A stretch of DNA of 64,000 bases from positions 50,633,053 to 50,697,052 of the forward strand of contig CM060732.1 in assembly GCA_030704615.1 (NCBI GenBank), given 5' to 3'. Positions 35,030 through 46,400 of the stretch are shown piece after piece; within the stretch, counting starts at the first letter, position 1; each line of letters opens with the position of its first letter. The DNA is from Takakia lepidozioides. Taxonomy: Eukaryota; Streptophyta; Takakiopsida; Takakiales; Takakiaceae. The notes under the pieces are model-generated. The model did not search any database. It was not told the DNA's origin and saw only the letters and a list, made by a program, of their open reading frames with translations. The position numbers were made by a program, and so were the translations under genes.

Positions 35030-35329
35030 TCTACCTCTAAGCCTGCTGGACTCAAGGTTGCAGTCACGGAGGACAACTGGGAGCCTGATGTTGGACCTAT
35101 AGTCACCGGAGGAGAAAGACGACGTATACGACGGTTCTTGAGGGCTTATAGGAACTGCTTTGCCTTTAGTTTGAAGGACTTAGGAGCACTGAAGGGTCAA
35201 GAGATTCACATTGAATTGGCCACTGACACGCCAATCTTTCGGAGACCCTATAGATACAGTGACATAGAGAGGTCCTTGATTCAGATGAGGACGAGCTATC
35301 TGGTGGAGAGTATGCTTCAGCCACAGTGA
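35030..35329 (+). pseudogene. Element B reverse transcriptase, N-terminal remnant
   Basis: It reads IRRFLRAYRNCFAFSLKDLG, the peptide preceding gypsy reverse transcriptase, then EIHIELATDTPIFRRPYRYS. The fingers and palm, including the YxDD box, are missing. After a few unrelated residues the sequence jumps to the end of the RT domain in the next frame. Confidence 0.65.
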
Positions 35330-36615
35330 TGCCAGCCAAGAACCACAACCAGATTGAGTATCTGGGTCACATGATATATCCTGGAGGATTGGGGGTACAG
35401 CAGACTAAGGTAGAGGCCATTGCACAGATTCCACGCCCCACGGATGTGAGTCGAGTTCGAGCTTTCATGGGGTTGACAAACTATTATAGACGGTTTGTCA
35501 AGGGATTTAGTGCCATTGCAAAGGCTCTAACCAAGCTGACCAAGGTAGACCAGGAGTGGCAGTGGGAAGATGAGCAAGAACGAGCTTTCCAAGAGCTCAA
35601 GGCGAGGTTGATCTTGGTGCTCATCTTGAGACGACCTATCAGGGGGCGTCCTTTTCAGCTGCATACAGATTGGAGCATGCTGGGGCTTGGAGCGGTGCTC
35701 ACACATGTGGATGATGAGGGAGGAGAGTTCGTAGTGGCTTATGCTAGCCGCTCGAACAACGCTGCAGAGGCTATGTATAGCTCATATGAGGGAGAGTGCT
35801 TAGCTGCAGTGTGGGCCGTGGCACACTTTAGGTGCTATCTGTACGACAATCTCTTCACCTTTGTCACGGATCACCAGCCACTCAAGTGGTTGATGGAGTT
35901 TAACAAGCTTACAGGAAAGCTTGCACGGTGGGCACTCATACTCCAGGAATATGACTTTCAGGTAGTACATCGACCCGGTCTAGTCAATCGGGATGCGGAT
36001 GGATTGAGTCGCAATCCATGCACGAGCCAGCAGGATGAGACAGGAGCTCGGTGGCATGGTGAGACGGACGAGGAGATGGTGCCCGGATGGCATGCATCTG
36101 CATGTCTGTGTATCTTGGCAGCAGAAGGCCTAGTTGGACCTACAACAGGGATTACTGAAGACCGAGTGTCTGAGGACCCTGAGGCCAATAATGAGCAAGG
36201 TGGCGCCAAAGATATACATGAGGATTCAGCTGTGTTGGACTATCTCCGCACTGGAGACACGACAGCCACTGTGACTGCCAAGGAGAAGGATCGGATCCTA
36301 CAACGAGCCAAGAGGTTCAAGTGGAAGGGGACACACCTGCTCCGAGTGTGGGAGGATGGTCGAGTGAGGATTGTGCCTCACCCAACACAGCGGGCACGGT
36401 TAGTGCGGCATGCCTATGAGGAATTGGAGCATTTTGGGGTGCGATGCACTCATAGTCTACTGCAGGGGCAGTATTGGTGGCGTGGTATGCACACAGAGGT
36501 GCAACAATTTGTGGCTAGGTGCATGGTGTGTGACAGGGTGCGTGCTTCATTCAACGCCCCTACACCACAATTGCACCCTCTTCCGAATGGGATTGGGCTA
36601 CAGGTGGAGTCTTGA
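35326..36615 (+). CDS. Element B: RT thumb, RNase H and integrase zinc-binding domain
   Basis: 429 residues. It starts at the RT C-terminus (IEYLGHMIYPGGLGVQQTK, RAFMGLTNYYRRFVKGFSAI). RNase H follows with its acidic residues visible: QLHTDWSMLGLGAVL, SSYEGECLAAVWAVAHFR, FTFVTDHQPLKWL and NRDADGLSR. A variable linker leads into the integrase HHCC-type zinc domain (H..H then CMVCDRVRA near residues 375-410). The frame ends at a TGA just before the integrase core, which resumes one frame over. This is the longest intact stretch of element B and identifies it as Ty3/gypsy by domain order. Confidence 0.8.
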   Translation: MMPAKNHNQIEYLGHMIYPGGLGVQQTKVEAIAQIPRPTDVSRVRAFMGLTNYYRRFVKGFSAIAKALTKLTKVDQEWQWEDEQERAFQELKARLILVLILRRPIRGRPFQLHTDWSMLGLGAVLTHVDDEGGEFVVAYASRSNNAAEAMYSSYEGECLAAVWAVAHFRCYLYDNLFTFVTDHQPLKWLMEFNKLTGKLARWALILQEYDFQVVHRPGLVNRDADGLSRNPCTSQQDETGARWHGETDEEMVPGWHASACLCILAAEGLVGPTTGITEDRVSEDPEANNEQGGAKDIHEDSAVLDYLRTGDTTATVTAKEKDRILQRAKRFKWKGTHLLRVWEDGRVRIVPHPTQRARLVRHAYEELEHFGVRCTHSLLQGQYWWRGMHTEVQQFVARCMVCDRVRASFNAPTPQLHPLPNGIGLQVES

Positions 36616-36909
36616 CTTTGTAGGGCCGATGTCATTGACCATGCGCCACAACAAGTACGTGTTGGTGATGGTGGAGCACTTCTCCAAGTGGATCGAGTTG
36701 GTTTCATTGCCTGATAAGGCTAGTGAGGGAGCTGTGTATGCATTCTTGGATTGTGTACTTAGCCGATTTGGTGCTCCAGCTGAGGTACTCACGGACCAAG
36801 GGAGAGAGTTCTTGGGGGAGTTTCAGGCGTTGTGTGACAAGGCCTTGGTAGACCACCGCACCACTTCTCGGGATTATCTTGAGGCCGATGAGCTAAAGGG
36901 GCAGCCACC
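36590..36909 (+). pseudogene. Element B integrase catalytic core, truncated
   Basis: After a frameshift near 36595 the frame reads YRWSLDFVGPMSLTMRHNKY (first catalytic Asp), WIELVSLPDKASEGAVYAF and GAPAEVLTDQGREFLGEF (second Asp). It continues to HRTTSRDYLEADEL, where the catalytic Glu region should follow. It then runs into unrelated sequence, so the core is cut at about its last third. Confidence 0.7.
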
Positions 36910-37017
36910 ATGTTGGTGTGTGATCGATGCTCTAGAGGTTGGCATATGGGATGTTTGACTCCACCTCTTGAGATGGTTCCAGATGGGGATTGGTTATGTC
37001 CGCATTGCATTGGATAG
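36910..37017 (+). pseudogene. PHD finger remnant at the integrase C-terminus of element B
   Basis: One frame reads LVCDRCSRGWHMGCLTPPLE, then MVPDGDWLCPHCIG and a stop. This is the second two-thirds of a PHD finger: CxxC, HxxC, the conserved LxPPL, W and the final CxxC. The first CxxC pair is lost at the junction with the truncated integrase core. PHD fingers bind histone H3 tails, so the likely original role was chromatin targeting of the integrase. After the stop, readable text continues (WIQPWKANKKCKAKLLGDLE). Confidence 0.65.
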
Positions 37018-37257
37018 TGGGAGTGGATACAACCATGGAAGGCTAACAAGAAATGCAAGGCCAAGCTACTAGGAGACCTTGAACACACGAGATCTTGGCT
37101 CAAGTTCACAGATTGCAAGATGACGACTAACGATGGGGCTACTCTTGTACCCGGCCTCTTGGTCTATAGAGTTTGACTACAATAGGGACAGTGATAGAGG
37201 ACTTAGTACGGCTGTGGCTATTACATCTTGTAGCTATCTGGAGTTAGAGGGACCTAT

Positions 37258-37342
37258 CCACCAGCTAGGGGGGCGATTGTGACAGACTACTTTATTGTCC
37301 ATATATGTGTGGTGTAGTTTGGACAACGATGTAGTTGTGTAG
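37258..37342 (+). other. Possible polypurine tract and start of the 3' LTR of element B
   Basis: After a short coding-like end (LEGPIHQLGGRL) comes GCTAGGGGGGCGATTGTGACAG. A G-run followed within ten bases by TGTGACA is the usual polypurine tract/LTR junction of plant gypsy elements. Only about 65 bases follow before sequence of another element starts, so the LTR would be truncated. No second LTR copy was seen. Confidence 0.4.
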
Positions 37343-37976
37343 CGATATGTATGCGCACGACACATGCTAAAACCATCCTACCTAGAACCAAAGCTCCCTT
37401 GCCTTTACAGCCTATCTCGGTGACTGAACCATTTGCCAGGGTGGGCTTAGATCTAGTCGGACCCCTTAAATCCACGTCCAAGGGCCATGCATACCTTGCG
37501 GTTTGCATATCTCTTAGCTGCAGGTCTCAGCCACTGAGCCTGAGAATTGGGAAGTATTTTTGCTTTCCATGGATGCTAGAAGACGTAGTTTGAGGGAAAC
37601 TGCCAAATCTAACATTGTGTTTGCTCAAGCTGCCCAGGCAAAGAATTACAACCGTCGTGTTGTATATTCTGAGTCATTCAAGGTAGGCCAGTCTGTTTGT
37701 GTGAGACTCCAGCCTGGTAAGCAGATTTCCAAGGCCAAAAGACGAATTGATGGCCCTTACCTTATCTCTGATATTCTTCCTGGCAGGCAGTATGTCTTGC
37801 TCCCACAACATGCCTCTACTCCTCACTTAGCTAGCTCCATTCATGTTTCACTACTTGTTCCATGCACTCTTACTTTTGATCTAACCTGTTTGAATGTTGA
37901 GAACTGTCAGGTGATCTTCACCCCCACAGCTCGGACAGCTCGCACTCAAAACATATCATCCTCTTCTTTAGAGTAA
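37343..37976 (+). pseudogene. Ty3/gypsy integrase remnant (core start plus GPY/F module)
   Basis: The first part reads PLPLQPISVTEPFARVGLDL and VGPLKSTSKGHAYLAVC, the beginning of an integrase core with its first Asp. A large internal deletion follows near 37520. The second part (37560-37976) reads AQAKNYNRRVVYSESFKVGQ, SVCVRLQPGKQISKAKRRI and DGPYLISDILPGRQYVLL, the C-terminal GPY/F module. It differs in sequence from element B and may be the far end of the element whose gag and protease lie at 27.9-29.3 kb. Confidence 0.65.
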
Positions 37977-40654
37977 TGTTTGAGTTTCGTGCTAGTTTTC
38001 TGCACCATTTGTAGCACTTGGGGTTTTTCCTAACGGATGTTTTGTACTCCACCTAGCTTGCAGGGTGAGGATTTCTTCCCTAGGTTTTTTCATCCCTTGT
38101 GTGCCGGGTGTGTAGATTGTTTTGGATAGACTTCATTTTTATCCTCCCTGAGCTCATCACTCACAGTAGCTCGCAGTTTCTTGTGGCCCCAGCAGGCTTC
38201 ACATATGTGGAGCTGGGATTCCTTCTCACCTTACTTTTCGACATGGATGAATGGAAGAGGGATACGCTCCGGATGATTTAAGGATGGATGGAGCCAAGAT
38301 GAAGTCTGGATGATCTTACACCTTGCGCATGAGGACGAGCTGGCAACAGCTGATAGCTTTATTAGAGGTTGTCTTATTCTAACAGCTAGTTTAGGATCAG
38401 ATTAGGATGGGACTGGGTGATCTGGCTTCTTTCTATGGCTGTGCTGGAAGGACATCTGGTGGACCTATGTGTAAGTGCCACACGACACTAGGATTAGATT
38501 ATGACCTAATACTATTTAAGCCTCACTGCCGTGGCAGTGAGGGATGGTGGCTTTTTGGGTCTTACGCGAGCGTACGTTGGGCGTAACGGTGTGCTTGAGT
38601 GGTTGGATGAAAGTGTTTGGAGCTCTGAGTCTGTGGTGTCCTCTTAGTAAGATTCCGTCTTCTTTGCCAGGCCCTTCTACCGACTACATTCCCCAGATAA
38701 GGTCAAGTCCGGTAGAGGAAGGGGAACAAACCCATAGCGCCGGAATCAGGCTTCACAAGGTCTCGGGGTCGAGTGTGTGACATTCGGGGCCCTTGAAGGG
38801 TTTCAATTTAAGTTTATCCGGCAGTCTGTTTTTGCATTTAATTATCATTGTTCCTCCCCGGACCCCCACCTGTCCTCTTACCTCGGTTTCAAGATGATGA
38901 AGCTAAGAGAGCAGCCAAGACTGTCCATATGAGCCAGCAAAGGAGGGTGTTCAAACTAGTTCTCATGTTTTCTGACAAAATTGTGTTGTGAACTTGTAGA
39001 CAGTTTGTCAGTGTCAACAAGTTGAAACAGTCCAGATGATCGGATACTCAGCTTCCTGATACACTTCTCACCTCACATGGAGACTCCATTTGCTAAATCA
39101 AGTACCATGCACTTCTTCAGATTTTTCTGGGACCAGGAGCATGTTTCCTGTGGTCCTGGCTATATTTCTACTGTTTCTGAATCTGTTTGTTGGCACTCGG
39201 AAGGTAAACATGTTCATAGCCTTTCCGATGATCTCAGATTGGCTACTATTTCCTGTGGAGATGTTTAAAGCCAAAAAAGAGGATCAAAAGAAGAGGGGTT
39301 CAAAAATGAAGAGAATTTATGTCCGTCACACTTCGAATCAGAAATGAATACATTGGACCTCTCAAGCCTACTGTGCCTTAGTTTTGAGTTCCTGCACACC
39401 CCAAGATCCAAGTCAGTACATGTCAGTAACATCACCCAACAAGTGTCGTCTTATGAATGTGCAGCAAGGCACCACAAAAGCTTTCCCACCAGGTAGCTAG
39501 GTTAATCTTCCCTGTTTACCAGTTTTTATAGGCATTCCACCCCACAGCAGGAAAGATAACTAGAAACTAGTATAAATGAAGTGTAAACCTCTTCATGCCA
39601 GAAGCTTCATCCTATCACCCACGAGTGACCAAACCCTTACCTTTTGAGATCAAATCCTTCAGCTCAGAAATTGGAGCCCATCAGAATAAAATGTCAAATC
39701 ATTAAGCACAGATGAATTCAGGATCTTAGACTGGAAGAAACTGGCATTGAGCTCATAGCCTCTATATCTCGTTCATCTGCGATCAAGATTGATGCCCTCC
39801 TTTTGAAGACCTGTAGGCATTCACCAAAGCTACAACATAAGATCTTCCATCTTAAACCTTCAATACTGTTTTAGATCATCACAATGTACATCACGTGGAG
39901 TGAAACACTATCATCTCTCTGAGATAGTCTTTTGGTTTCCTCTTGCAGTTCTATTGTGGAACAAATTCTTCTGTCAGTATCATCTTTATGCTGTTGTTGC
40001 ACATTACCTAACCCAGAAGCTCTTTTGGCATCCTATGGACATACATTCTTTCTTTCTAAAAATAATCATATCTTGCAATAATCCTACTTGTCATTGCAGT
40101 TTATAGATGATATTGACTCCATTTCCAATTCTAATAGAGAGATTGACTACATTCTTACCCAAATAAGGTCAGAAGCTGAAAAAGCATTCTAGGAAACAAC
40201 AAGTACTACCTTCTCAAAGTAAGGGAGTTCTGCATGGGCTGCCACACTTCAAGAGAGACGTCATGGGGAGCTCCTGTTGCAGGGTTGACAGCAGGCACAA
40301 CAGCCTGGAGCACATGTAATGAAGGATTGGAACTCATCACAAGACCACTTGCTTTTATATAAAAGAACTAGACAACTCCTTTCATAAGGCCGTTGCAAAA
40401 TGTCGGTAGAGGAAAACAAAGACATAAGGAGGGTAGAATATAGCCTTATTGCATCCACTGGAGGGTGCAGGGCCGACAATGGCACCAAATAAAGCTCCCA
40501 AAGAGATTTTTAAAAACAAATAATCAAGCTCTGACGGAGCAGACATATAAACTTTACAACATCCACAGGAGGGAAGGAGAAGGAAGAGATTTTTTTTTTT
40601 CTTACATCTAGGAGGCCCGCGGGTCTAACGGGACAAAGAACAAAGGAAAAAGAA
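37977..40654. other. Retroelement flank, no gene recognised
   Basis: The first 800 bases may be 3' untranslated or LTR sequence, with a sharp end-like TGTGTGACA near 38776, but no partner copy was found. From about 38860 to 40650 the sequence is AT-richer and unique-looking, with a T run near 40591. If the exopolyphosphatase gene at 43.4 kb extends this far on the minus strand, its last exons should be here, but I could not identify them. Confidence 0.3.
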
Positions 40655-41990
40655 TTGAAATGTCCACGAAAAGCTCTTAACTGGTGTGACATAGAGAAAG
40701 ACACAAATAATACGTGTGTGGGAGCCAACTATTCTCGTCTCAAGCTTCAAGCTGAGCAGATGAAGGAGCAGGTGGGTTTGCATTATAATTGGGCCAGGTT
40801 CAGCCAGTTCCACCCACTTGGTGATACCTTGTACCAATGGCATTTCCCTCCACCAGGTAATAAGTCTGGACCTCCCCTGCCCGTGGCAAGGAATTCTTTT
40901 TTGCTACGTTCTCATCTTGACTTCATCATCCCTACTTTTTCTCAGCGCATAGTACCTACAGGTCTAGCTTTTGCTTGCCCTGCAGGTCATTTCCTTGAGA
41001 TTGAGGGCTGGAAGAAACTTACCCTCCAAAAGCACTGTCTGATTGCTTCTGGGGTTTTGGACCGAGGTTTCAAGGGTGAAGTCAGGTTGCTGCTTGCTAA
41101 TCCTGAACGCATCAGCATCAGTATACGTAGGGGTCAGGTCCTTGCTAGACTCACTGCTACTCCATTGTCTGAGCTGACCTCTGTTCAGAAAGGTCTCAGT
41201 CTTCATGATATTGGGCTGGTGGACTCCCCCGTGGACCAACTCCAGGCATTTGCCTCTCATTCTGGTTCCACTGACCAAGGCCCGCTTACTTCTGAGGCAG
41301 AACAACATTTCCAGCAAGTATTAAAGGATATCAAGGTGGATGATAACCTTGCTCCCCAACAGATTAATCGCCTGCACCAGTTTCTACGTGACAATCTCGA
41401 CATCTTTAGTCAAGGGCTTCATGACTTGGGCCGCACCACCCTTCTGGATCATGACATCATTACGGATGGTAAGCCTATCAAACAACATGCCTACAGGGAG
41501 AGTGTCTGTGAGCGCAAGGTCATTTAGGATGAGATTATAAAGATGCTTGATGCTGGTGTAATTACCCCCTCCATATTCCCTTGGGCTAGTCCCATTGTCT
41601 TGGTGGGTAAGAAGGATGGTTCCACCCGTTTTTGCATTGATTTTCGGCGTTTAAATGCCATCACCAAGTGGGCTGTTTAACCTTTGCCAGGCATCAATGA
41701 AATGCTTGATCAACTTAATGGGGCCACTATCTTCTTTTCCTTAGATTTAGCCTCTGGCTTTTGGGCAAGTTCCTTTAACTGCTGCTGCTAAGGAGAAAAC
41801 TGCCTTCACCTGCAGGATGGGCCTCTTCCAATTTGAAACAATGCCTTTTGGCCTTTGCAACGCTACTGCTACATTTCAACGCTTGATGGACATAGTCTTA
41901 GGAAACCTTCGTTGGGAGTGTGCCTTAGTTTACAGTGATTACATCAACATTTACTCCACAACGTTTGAGGAAGAGAACGGGGGGTGCCAC
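40655..41990 (+). pseudogene. Ty3/gypsy pol fragment: dUTPase-like domain plus reverse transcriptase
   Basis: The first 290-residue frame contains a dUTPase-like domain at about 40900-41155: PTGLAFACPAGHFLEIEGW, LIASGVLDRGFKGEVRLLLA and RRGQVLARL match dUTPase motif 3 (GVIDxxYRGEV) and the following GDRIAQL segment. The motif-2 Ser-Gly-Leu-Ala is replaced. The RT lead-in follows (HDIITDGKPIKQHAYRES), then a TAG at 41526. RT continues as MLDAGVITPSIFPWASPIV, LVGKKDGSTRFCIDFRRLN, a stop, a frameshift near 41765, and FETMPFGLCNATATFQRLMD. The catalytic YxDD is altered to YSDY. The thumb and RNase H are missing. Confidence 0.7.
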
Positions 41991-42189
41991 TTTCTTCTCG
42001 CCTGCACTAACCTGCTGTTGTGTGGCCATGAGTGATGTAAGCATGGATGATCCATTATATGATGTTTTTTTCCATAGGTGCAAAACCGGCACCCATCTTA
42101 GTGGCATATCCAAGCTACTCATAAGGCAAGTCAACTATCACTTACCCAGCCGCATGGAAAGTGAAAGGAGATTGTTCAGAGTCACTGCT

Positions 42190-42297
42190 TTGAAAGGTAC
42201 CTCTGCTGTGGATTACAAGAGCAGTACCACTGGAAAGGCTTAGTTAAAGATGTCTCAGCTTTCATTGCAAGGTGTGTGCCCTGTCATGTGTCAAGTT
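42190..42297 (+). pseudogene. Integrase zinc-binding domain remnant
   Basis: One frame reads LQEQYHWKGLVKDVSAFIAR and CVPCHVSS, the end of the HHCC zinc domain of gypsy integrases. It lies about 200 bp after the RT fragment, so the element has a large internal deletion. Confidence 0.55.
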
Positions 42298-43422
42298 AAA
42301 TAAACACAGTGTGAAACTAACTAGAATAAATCTAGTTATTTGTATTTAACACTTGGATTTAGTTCAAGAGTTAAGTCAAGTGTCAAGTTTAGCTTGACAT
42401 CTGAACCATCTGATCTTCACGAGAGCGTCAGTCGTGCGGCTCATCTCTCTCGAGTTGAGCCTGCACGACCAAGCTCCCTCGCTGCTTAGCATCTGAGTGT
42501 ACTTATGGAGGGAGAGTAGGATGTTGTGGGGTGGAGTTCCCATAGCTTGGGGTGCCTCTGGCTCGACTCTTATTTTAACGAGTGATTGTATTGTATTTCG
42601 TGTTTTGTGTCAACAGAGACAGTGTGAGTTTAGTTTTCAATCACTCGAGAGAGATCAACTTGCATCTGTGAGTGCCAGAGGTGAGTTTGTTTCAGCAATT
42701 GTGGTTTTTGTTTTGAAAGTGAGAGAAGAAAATTATGGTGGTTTGTAGATTCTATTTGTGACAAGGCTGGTGGAGCAGTAGGATGATGCGCAAATGTAAG
42801 GAAGAATAGGCTGTTGGTTTTTTTTCCTATTATGGGTGGTGCCGAGCTCGGTTTTTGAGGAGCGTAGAGGGTTGTCGTAGAATCTGGTATTCATGTCGGC
42901 TCCACAAACTTGGCATCTCGTGTTATACCGGAGCTCGACGGACAGGGCCTCGTTTGGTGGTCCAAGGTTGCGATTGTTGCTTTGAGCGTGTGTTGGAGTT
43001 GGGTGGTAGCCCCAAAGGCCCAAAGAGACACCAATAGAACAACAAAGATCTGCAGAAAAAAAGAGACAAAAAGAGAGAGACCAGCTCACCAGGATCATAC
43101 TCTCAGTTTGCTGGAACTCACTCACAACAATCACAATTCGTCTATGTCTCGGTGGTAATAATCAAGGTCTCCTTTCTGTACACATAAGAAGCCCTTGCAA
43201 GATATGATAATGTGTGGGACAGTAATCCAAATATCCAGTAGTGTGATTTGATTGTTCTCCTTGTCATGGAGCTTCTCCTTCCAGCTGACCTTCCAATTTG
43301 GATAACACTTAACTGGAGACTCTAGTAGCTTGTGAAATCAGCTAAGAGCCTATTCACATACCACAGAGGAACCTTAAAGCCAGAGTAAAGCAAAGAGTAG
43401 ACACTTGACAGGTCGCGAGTAC
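42298..43422. other. Spacer, no gene recognised
   Basis: Follows the integrase remnant. Open frames here are short and unconvincing. It lies downstream of the last exon found for the exopolyphosphatase gene and may be intron interrupted by retroelement debris. Confidence 0.3.
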
Positions 43423-46400
43423 CTCAATCTCCATGGGGCTGTATCCCAACAGATGCTCATTATTCTGCATCCAACATCCCAATCCCACCATCACTAAGTG
43501 CAGGATCAACACTTTCTCTCTCTTCCACACATGATCCTGGAGTAGCTAGACATTTCTACATGGGGCTAGCAACTAAAGCTTGGTCACTGGAACCCAGACT
43601 TCAGGGCCAAGCTCTATAGGTGGAAAACATAGTTCACAATCTTGAAACAAGTATGAATGGTCCCATTTACAACAGGCTTTTCACAAGTGACATGAGTGGT
43701 ATAGCTCCCTAGGACTTGTTCACCACTGGGACAGAGAAACTCCACCAGAACTGAACATATGGGTTACATCCACAGAAGCTCCAGCCAGTCCAACGGTCCC
43801 CAGAAATAGTAAGAAAGAAAGGGAGAGAGCAGATGGAGACACGAAAGGGAAGGAAAGGAGAGGAAATCTGTGAGGCCTATGGGGAAGCTCAAAGAACTTA
43901 TGGGAAACTTGATACTTTCTCTGGGAAAATGAGAGATGGGATGGATGAAGTATGGACAAATAAGCACAAAACAGCGCAAGAACAAAAAGAAAAAAACCTT
44001 GATGAGGTAGTGGGAGTGTTTATGGTAGGACTTGTGGTTTATAAACATCCCCACATAGTGCAACATGGTGGCCGCCTCCAGCAGCTCAGCATCCTCCCTG
44101 TTTAACAGCAAAGCTACTTCTGACACGCACTCTGACACCCCAATCCTGCAAGTCTGAAGTCCCGCAAGAATTTCCTGCCACCAAAGAAGTACTCTCTTTC
44201 AGCAGGAACTGACCATGTAGTGAACTGTAGGGGCATTACAAGGTTCCAACACAGCACACCTATTCCATTGATAGATCATCTTCCACATTGTAATCTCAGG
44301 GGCTTGTCACTTATAATAGCCGTTTACTCATAGAGCAGAGCACAGATGCAAAGACCTATTTATTGCTGTTCCTCTATCCATTCCAAATTGGTTGAAATCT
44401 TTCAATCTGTCCAAACAATAAAGTGGTGACGAAGCAGAGACCTGGCTCCAGCCAACTGTTCATGTTGCATCTTAATGTAGTCTGAAAAATTCAAAGGATG
44501 AGTACTAACCTTGGCAAGCTTGGCTGAATGTTGAGCAGACACCATTTGTTGGTCCGTGTTGAACCTTTTGGCAAGACTGATAACAGAGCTGCGCCGGATA
44601 TTGAAGCCGGGCCTATAGTGAGCACAGGTTTCTGCTAGAGTGTCTACAATCACTCCTTCCCTCAAGGCATAGGGGGACACCTTCATCTTTTCAATACCCA
44701 TAGCCAGAAAAATCTCTTCTAGAAGGACTGAACCTCCAACAATAACATCAGCACGCTTTTCAGGTAACCCTGGGATCTTGGCACGCTGCTCTAGAGTCTT
44801 GGCTTTGCCACCCTGTAATGCAATATAAAAACAGGTCACATTGCATATGGAGAATGAGTACATGCTGCCATCCTTACACGTGCAAAATACACTGACCTGC
44901 AATACGCAACTTGTCCAGGTTTAGACGTTGCACATTTAGGACTTATTTTGTTAGATGAGGCTGTTTGAGAGACTAAAAACCAAAAGATGTTCAGAAATTT
45001 GCCAGAGATGCTGGTAGTACGCATTGGTACAAGGTCCTGCACACTTTCCGATAGCATTAGGCGAACCCATCAACTCATAAATGACAACAACTTCAGACAA
45101 CATGCCTCTCAAATGTCTGGTCCCTTCACAACATATTGATAGGATGAATGCTTTTTTCAAGGCTCCTCATGAGTTACCTTCTTGACCACCGAGCTGAGCT
45201 CTTCAAGTGTAAATTCACGTTCACGGAGAGCATTTGGACCTTGCTGTGAATGTGAATTGGCATCCAACGCCTGGGACCCTGTGGTTGGGGATGTCAGGTG
45301 AATCATATGTTCAATGGTTTCAATGGTACCCGAGCTTCCAATTGCCAAATCAAAAGGAGTGCCTTGCACTTGCTCAACCACACCTAAGTCTGCCAGCATT
45401 ATCTGAATGTGCCGCCTGAGCTCCTCAATCTGTCCCATGGGCAAGGTGCACATTTTAAAGTACCATTTCCATTCAATCATTTCTTTTCTTTCTGAATGTT
45501 CCAGGACTGTTCTTTGCATGTCAGATGCGGTGATAAATAGCACTAGAAATTAAAAGGACAGTAGACAGCACTTACCACGAGTCATGAATCACATTCTCTT
45601 AAAATAATCATGTGTGAGGTGAGGATAAGACCATTGACCTACATGACAAAAGAACACCTGTGCAAACCTATCACATTGTACAAGGAAGATATTACTGACC
45701 TGTTCCTTTTTCAAGTCCTCTTTCCCATTGCCCAAACCTAAAAATTGCTCTGAGAGTTGAATATGCCCCAGCTTCAAGGATGTCACATACAGCGGCTCCC
45801 CAGCCTTCCCCAACACAAATTCAGTCGAACCTCCCCCTATATCCACCACCAAAACCATCCTGTTATAGACAGGAAGTGCTTGCAACACCCCTTGATAAAT
45901 CAGGCATGCCTCCTCCCTTCCTGAAAGAACCTCAACCTCCACATCGGTTATCTCGAGCACCCTCCGCACAAACTTCTGTCTGTTCCTGGCCTCTCGCACT
46001 GCCGATGTGGCAACCATCCGCATTTCCGCATTGCGAATCTCTGCGAGTCTTTTGAACCGCTTGATCGCAGCAAGGGCACGCTCCTCAGAATCAGGGGAAA
46101 TTACACTGAGGTCTGGGCTGCCGCTGCCAAGCCTGACATCCTCTTTCTCAGTGTCAATCACTTGAAATCGGCCGTGTGTATTGGCCCTTACTACAACCAT
46201 GTGGAAAGAGTTGGTACCCATGTCCACTGCGGCCAGCATCTTGTACTCTGTCACCAGCAATTTCTCTCTCCCTTCACTATTTTTAATAAAAGCAGCAAAA
46301 TGCATCACCTTGCCTCTTCCCCTCATTGTTATTTTTGTGGGGGTGGGACAATGAAAGGGATCCCCGAACAAACTTTATCTCTTTTGGCTCAGGGCAACAT

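Noticed and set aside
38200-38790. Possible solo LTR ending near TGTGTGACA
   Set aside because: Some composition is LTR-like, but I found no matching partner and no target duplication.
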